A DNA stretch of 8,087 nt, taken from positions 1-8,087 of the forward strand of contig JAISCG010000086.1 in assembly GCA_031265715.1 (NCBI GenBank), in the 5' to 3' direction. Made by a program: the position numbers and the translations under genes. Positions 5,442-8,087 of the stretch are shown piece after piece (the stretch's first letter is position 1; the number at the start of each line of letters is the position of its first letter). The DNA comes from Holosporaceae bacterium. GTDB taxonomy: Bacteria > Pseudomonadota > Alphaproteobacteria > UBA3830. The notes under the pieces were generated by a model. That model ran no database searches and had not been told where the DNA came from. It saw only the letters and a program-made list of their open reading frames with translations.

Positions 5442-6383
5442 ATGATTATACTTGACTTCGAAAAACCGATTTTTGAGTTAGAAGCTAAAATAAAAGAATT
5501 GAAGGGGCTTAACACCGGCGATTTGAGTATAATGGAGGATGTTAAGCGTCTGGAAAACAAGAGAAAAAAACTTCTCAAGCGCATATACTCGGAGCTGAAT
5601 CCGTGGCAAAAGGTTTTGGTGGCGCGGCATCAGGAACGTCCTCACACGACAGATTACATCAACGCATTGATTGACGATTTTATACCGCTGGCCGGGGACA
5701 GATCATTCGGAAACGATCTCGCAATTGTGGCGGGCATCGGAAAATTTCGCGGAATTGCCGTGGCCGTTCTTGGACACGAAAAAGGGAGCGACACCGAAAG
5801 TCGCATTAAATACAATTTCGGCATGCCGCATCCGGAAGGGTACCGCAAGGCCTGTCGAATTATGGATCTCGCGGATAAATTCAAATTACCTCTGCTGACA
5901 TTTGTCGATACTGCCGGAGCATATCCCGGGGTCGGCGCGGAGGAACGGGGACAGGCGGAGGCGATCGCAAGATGCATTGAAAAATCGTTGCAATTTAAAA
6001 ATTCGGTGGTCAGCGTCATCATAGGTGAGGGAGGATCCGGAGGGGCCGTCGCGCTGGCGATCGCCAACGTGATTCTCATGTTGGAGCACTCCGTGTATTC
6101 CGTGATTTCGCCGGAAGGGTGCGCGTCGATCCTTTACCGAAACGCGGAAAAAGCGATGGAGGCCGCGGATGCTCTCAAGCTCACCGCTCAAGATCTGATA
6201 AAATTCGAAATGATCGACGAAGTTATCGAAGAGCCGGTCGGCGGAGCTCATCGCGATCCCCAGATGATGATAAAAGTTGTCGGAGATAAATTGAAAGCGG
6301 CTTTGCTCGGCACGTCGGGGATTTCCGATTTCAAAGCGCATCGCATCAATAAATTTATTAGTTTTTGTCGTAGTTGTAATTAA
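5442..6383 (+). CDS. accA: Acetyl-CoA carboxylase carboxyltransferase, alpha subunit
   Basis: With AccD, AccA forms the cytoplasmic carboxyltransferase that moves the carboxyl group from carboxybiotin on AccB to acetyl-CoA, giving malonyl-CoA for fatty acid synthesis. The 313 residues match the usual length (about 315-320). The N-terminus opens with LDFEKPI and a charged helical region (to about residue 45). The crotonase-type carboxyltransferase domain follows, with GHEKGSDTESR at 111-121, FVDTAGAYPG at 154-163 (with AEERGQAEAIA after it) and the oxyanion-hole loop GEGGSGGA at 195-202. The VISPEGCASIL block and the later TAQDLIKF and EPVGGAHRD blocks are close to the alphaproteobacterial form and are my main taxonomic evidence. 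The ATG has GGGAG 5 nt upstream. accD is not nearby. The transporter gene begins 16 nt after the stop, so the two are probably co-transcribed. Confidence 0.97.
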   Translation: MIILDFEKPIFELEAKIKELKGLNTGDLSIMEDVKRLENKRKKLLKRIYSELNPWQKVLVARHQERPHTTDYINALIDDFIPLAGDRSFGNDLAIVAGIGKFRGIAVAVLGHEKGSDTESRIKYNFGMPHPEGYRKACRIMDLADKFKLPLLTFVDTAGAYPGVGAEERGQAEAIARCIEKSLQFKNSVVSVIIGEGGSGGAVALAIANVILMLEHSVYSVISPEGCASILYRNAEKAMEAADALKLTAQDLIKFEMIDEVIEEPVGGAHRDPQMMIKVVGDKLKAALLGTSGISDFKAHRINKFISFCRSCN

Positions 6384-6399
6384 TTTAAGCGGAGTAATA

Positions 6400-7620
6400 T
6401 TGAAGATAAATATGAAAAATTGCGGGTCGTATGTAGGGGCTCTGGGAAATGTGCTGGAGTGGTATAATTTTGCGTTGTTTATGCCTTTTTTACACATCAT
6501 ATCCGAGGAATTTTTTCCGTTGGAAAACGTAGAGTACAAGGAAATTCTTGTTTTTTTCGCGATGTCGATCGGATTGTTTACGCGTCCGCTCGGGGCGGCG
6601 GTGCTGGGTCCCATCGGAGATAAATTCGGTCGCCGAAAAGCAATTTCCGTTTCGATTTTGCTGATGGTGATCCCGACCGTGTGCATGGGGTTGCTCCCGA
6701 ATTACGAAAAAATCGGAATTCTTGCTCCGATTTTACTGATTTTATTTCGGGCAATGCAGGGAATATCGCTGGGAGGAGAGTACGCGGCGGCGATGATTCA
6801 CCTGGTCGAATGTGCTCCTCCCGGCAAACGGGGATTCTACGGCAGCCTGTCCGACGCCGGGAGTCAGATCGGAGTTTTGCTGAGCGGCCAGTCGCTGGTT
6901 CTGTTGTATTTCTTTTTTTCGCAGGATGAAATTTACTCGTTTGCCTGGAGAATTCCGTTTTTACTTGCGGCGACTTTATTTCCGTTTGCATTTTTGATAC
7001 CGGATGATGTATCCGAAAAAAATAATGAAAAGCCCAAGGAGTCGATTTTCAGCGCGCTCAATACATATAAAAAGGAGGTCGTGTGCACCGCGGCCGTTAC
7101 GTCGTTCAGTGCCGTCGCGTTTTACACGCTGCTGACTTTTTTCCCCTATTACCTTGTGAACAGTAATATGTTGTCTCTGAAGGAAGCGACGACCTGCAGC
7201 GTGTATGCAACGTTGACCATGACAATTTCAATTTTGGTCGGCGGATATTTTTGCGATTTTTACAGTAAGAAATTTTTTATGAGATTTGGCGTTGCCGGGG
7301 TTTCGGTTACTGTTTTCACGATGTTTTTGTCGGACATAAAATCGTTTGAAGGATGGTTGATATTACAGCTGTTGTACGGTGCTTTTATCGGGGCATATTA
7401 TTCAAGTAGGGCGGCGTTTTTCACGGACGCATTCCCGGCTCACGTCAGATGTACGGCCGTTTCTTTGTCGCTGAGTTTGGCGCAGGCAGTGTTCGGGGGA
7501 TTGACTCCGGTTGTGATGAGTCAACTGACAAAGATCTCGCCGTTTTTATCGGTGGTGCCGATAGCCTGCGTTTCGTGTTTTGCATTTTGGGCTCTTGCGG
7601 TGCTGGAGGAAAAAAAATAG
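6400..7620 (+). CDS. MFS transporter, metabolite:H+ symporter (MHS, ProP-like) family
   Basis: This inner-membrane secondary transporter of 406 residues has hydrophobic segments consistent with 12 transmembrane helices. MHS-family marks are GNVLEWYNF at 16-24 in helix 1, motif A GPIGDKFGRR at 70-79 between helices 2 and 3, and R117-x-x-QG-x-x-x-GGE at 117-127 followed by E137-C-A-P and RG at 144-145. Members move osmolytes or organic acids (proline/betaine, 2-oxoglutarate, citrate) with H+; the substrate cannot be read from sequence. It lacks the long coiled-coil C-terminus of E. coli ProP. The start is TTG at 6400: GGAG lies 5 nt before it, whereas the first ATG (6412) is 17 nt away. One oddity is that the usual EWYDF/EWFDF aspartate of helix 1 is Asn23. 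ProP-like transporters are often multiplied in Rickettsiales-type intracellular bacteria. Confidence 0.9.
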   Translation: MKINMKNCGSYVGALGNVLEWYNFALFMPFLHIISEEFFPLENVEYKEILVFFAMSIGLFTRPLGAAVLGPIGDKFGRRKAISVSILLMVIPTVCMGLLPNYEKIGILAPILLILFRAMQGISLGGEYAAAMIHLVECAPPGKRGFYGSLSDAGSQIGVLLSGQSLVLLYFFFSQDEIYSFAWRIPFLLAATLFPFAFLIPDDVSEKNNEKPKESIFSALNTYKKEVVCTAAVTSFSAVAFYTLLTFFPYYLVNSNMLSLKEATTCSVYATLTMTISILVGGYFCDFYSKKFFMRFGVAGVSVTVFTMFLSDIKSFEGWLILQLLYGAFIGAYYSSRAAFFTDAFPAHVRCTAVSLSLSLAQAVFGGLTPVVMSQLTKISPFLSVVPIACVSCFAFWALAVLEEKK

Positions 7621-7622
7621 CG

Positions 7623-8087
7623 CTACGTCCAGGGGCGATTTTTTGATTTTGTCGATACGCACCGGCGCGGATAAAAATAAAATATTTTGGCAAAATCGTC
7701 GTTTTTATCCGAAAAAATCGCATCGGGATGTTTTTTAAAATACTCCTCGTCACCCGTAATTACTACGTTTTGATTTTTTAATTTTACGGAGTAGGTGTTG
7801 GGGGAAATTTTGGTGATGTACTTTTTACAAATTTCGGAATTGAAATTTGCGCGTTTTTCCAGCCCCACGGATTTGGCCCACGTCTGTGTCATAAATCGAA
7901 AATGACCGAGATGACTGAAGCAGGCCGCCTCCTCCGTTTTTACTCCCAGGGTTTTTGCTTTCGGTGAGATGAAAATTTCGGACGTCGGATTCAGATAATA
8001 ATAAATTCCGCCGACGGCTGTCCCTATTATTCCCAGAAAACGAATTTTGTGTTTGATCAGAGTGAGTATCAATCCGGAAAAAATAAA
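7623..8087 (-). CDS. comEC: C-terminal part of a membrane protein, probably ComEC/Rec2 family (5' end outside window)
   Basis: 154 residues are visible and the frame stays open to the right edge; the TTG at 8072 is only the first possible start inside the window and has no convincing ribosome-binding site, so I treat the gene as truncated by the window. It begins with a hydrophobic membrane segment (SGLILTLI through GIIGTAVGGIYYYL), then a soluble domain. The order of features resembles my recollection of alphaproteobacterial ComEC C-termini: last membrane helix, Pro, a strand ending in IS (NPTSEIFIS), GVKTEE, a Trp-containing helix (TQTWAKSVG), a Cys near EICKKY, a KLKNQNVVITG strand, and a closing RPW-type end (KNRPWT). 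ComEC forms the inner-membrane channel for single-stranded DNA in natural transformation. The match is by pattern memory, without alignment; another membrane protein remains possible. Confidence 0.5.
   Translation of the reverse strand, partial: FIFSGLILTLIKHKIRFLGIIGTAVGGIYYYLNPTSEIFISPKAKTLGVKTEEAACFSHLGHFRFMTQTWAKSVGLEKRANFNSEICKKYITKISPNTYSVKLKNQNVVITGDEEYFKKHPDAIFSDKNDDFAKIFYFYPRRCVSTKSKNRPWT

Noticed and set aside
5195..5455. Short plus-strand open frame overlapping the ankyrin gene end and the accA leader
   Set aside because: It runs through the terminator and promoter, has no ribosome-binding site and is hydrophobic only because of T-rich sequence.
5886..6686. Open frame of 266 codons on the minus strand across accA and the transporter
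   Set aside because: It is antisense to two well-supported genes, spans their junction and shows no domain or good ribosome-binding site.

Overview
The window looks like part of an alphaproteobacterial chromosome, probably from an anaerobic or microaerobic, host-associated lineage. The alphaproteobacterial call rests mainly on the AccA protein, whose sequence closely follows the alphaproteobacterial type (for example VISPEGCASIL and EPVGGAHRD), and on the ComEC-like C-terminus at the right edge. An exported ankyrin-repeat protein and a ProP-like MHS-family transporter are both common in intracellular alphaproteobacteria (Rickettsiales, Holosporales and relatives). An oxygen-sensitive pyruvate:ferredoxin oxidoreductase points to low-oxygen metabolism. 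Order and species cannot be fixed from this window alone.

Layout. (1) Positions 1-4156, minus strand: a tightly packed four-gene operon, transcribed right to left. Pyruvate:ferredoxin/flavodoxin oxidoreductase gamma, alpha and beta subunits (porC, porA, porB) are followed by a GltD-like FAD/NAD(P)-binding iron-sulfur flavoprotein that runs off the left edge. Its tail starts a ferredoxin-like cysteine cluster, and no separate delta (ferredoxin) subunit lies between the por genes. Every junction overlaps or has a Shine-Dalgarno site inside the preceding gene. A TATAAT box lies just upstream of porC. (2) Positions 4157-4527: an AT-rich divergent control region. (3) Positions 4528-5289, plus strand: a short exported ankyrin-repeat protein, ending at a strong rho-independent terminator. 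(4) Positions 5394-7620, plus strand: a well-formed promoter, then accA (acetyl-CoA carboxylase carboxyltransferase alpha) and, 16 nt later, an MHS-family MFS transporter starting at TTG. (5) Positions 7623-8087, minus strand: the C-terminal part of a membrane protein, most likely ComEC/Rec2, converging on the transporter gene with only 2 nt between stop codons.

How the genes may work together (inference): the Por complex would convert pyruvate and CoA to acetyl-CoA and CO2, with electrons passed through the fused flavoprotein to NAD(P)+, making a pyruvate:NAD(P)+ oxidoreductase in place of pyruvate dehydrogenase. AccA draws on the same acetyl-CoA pool for malonyl-CoA and fatty acid synthesis. 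The transporter would bring in a host or environmental solute. The ankyrin protein is the main candidate for a host-facing or envelope function. No tRNA, rRNA, CRISPR array or insertion sequence was seen.
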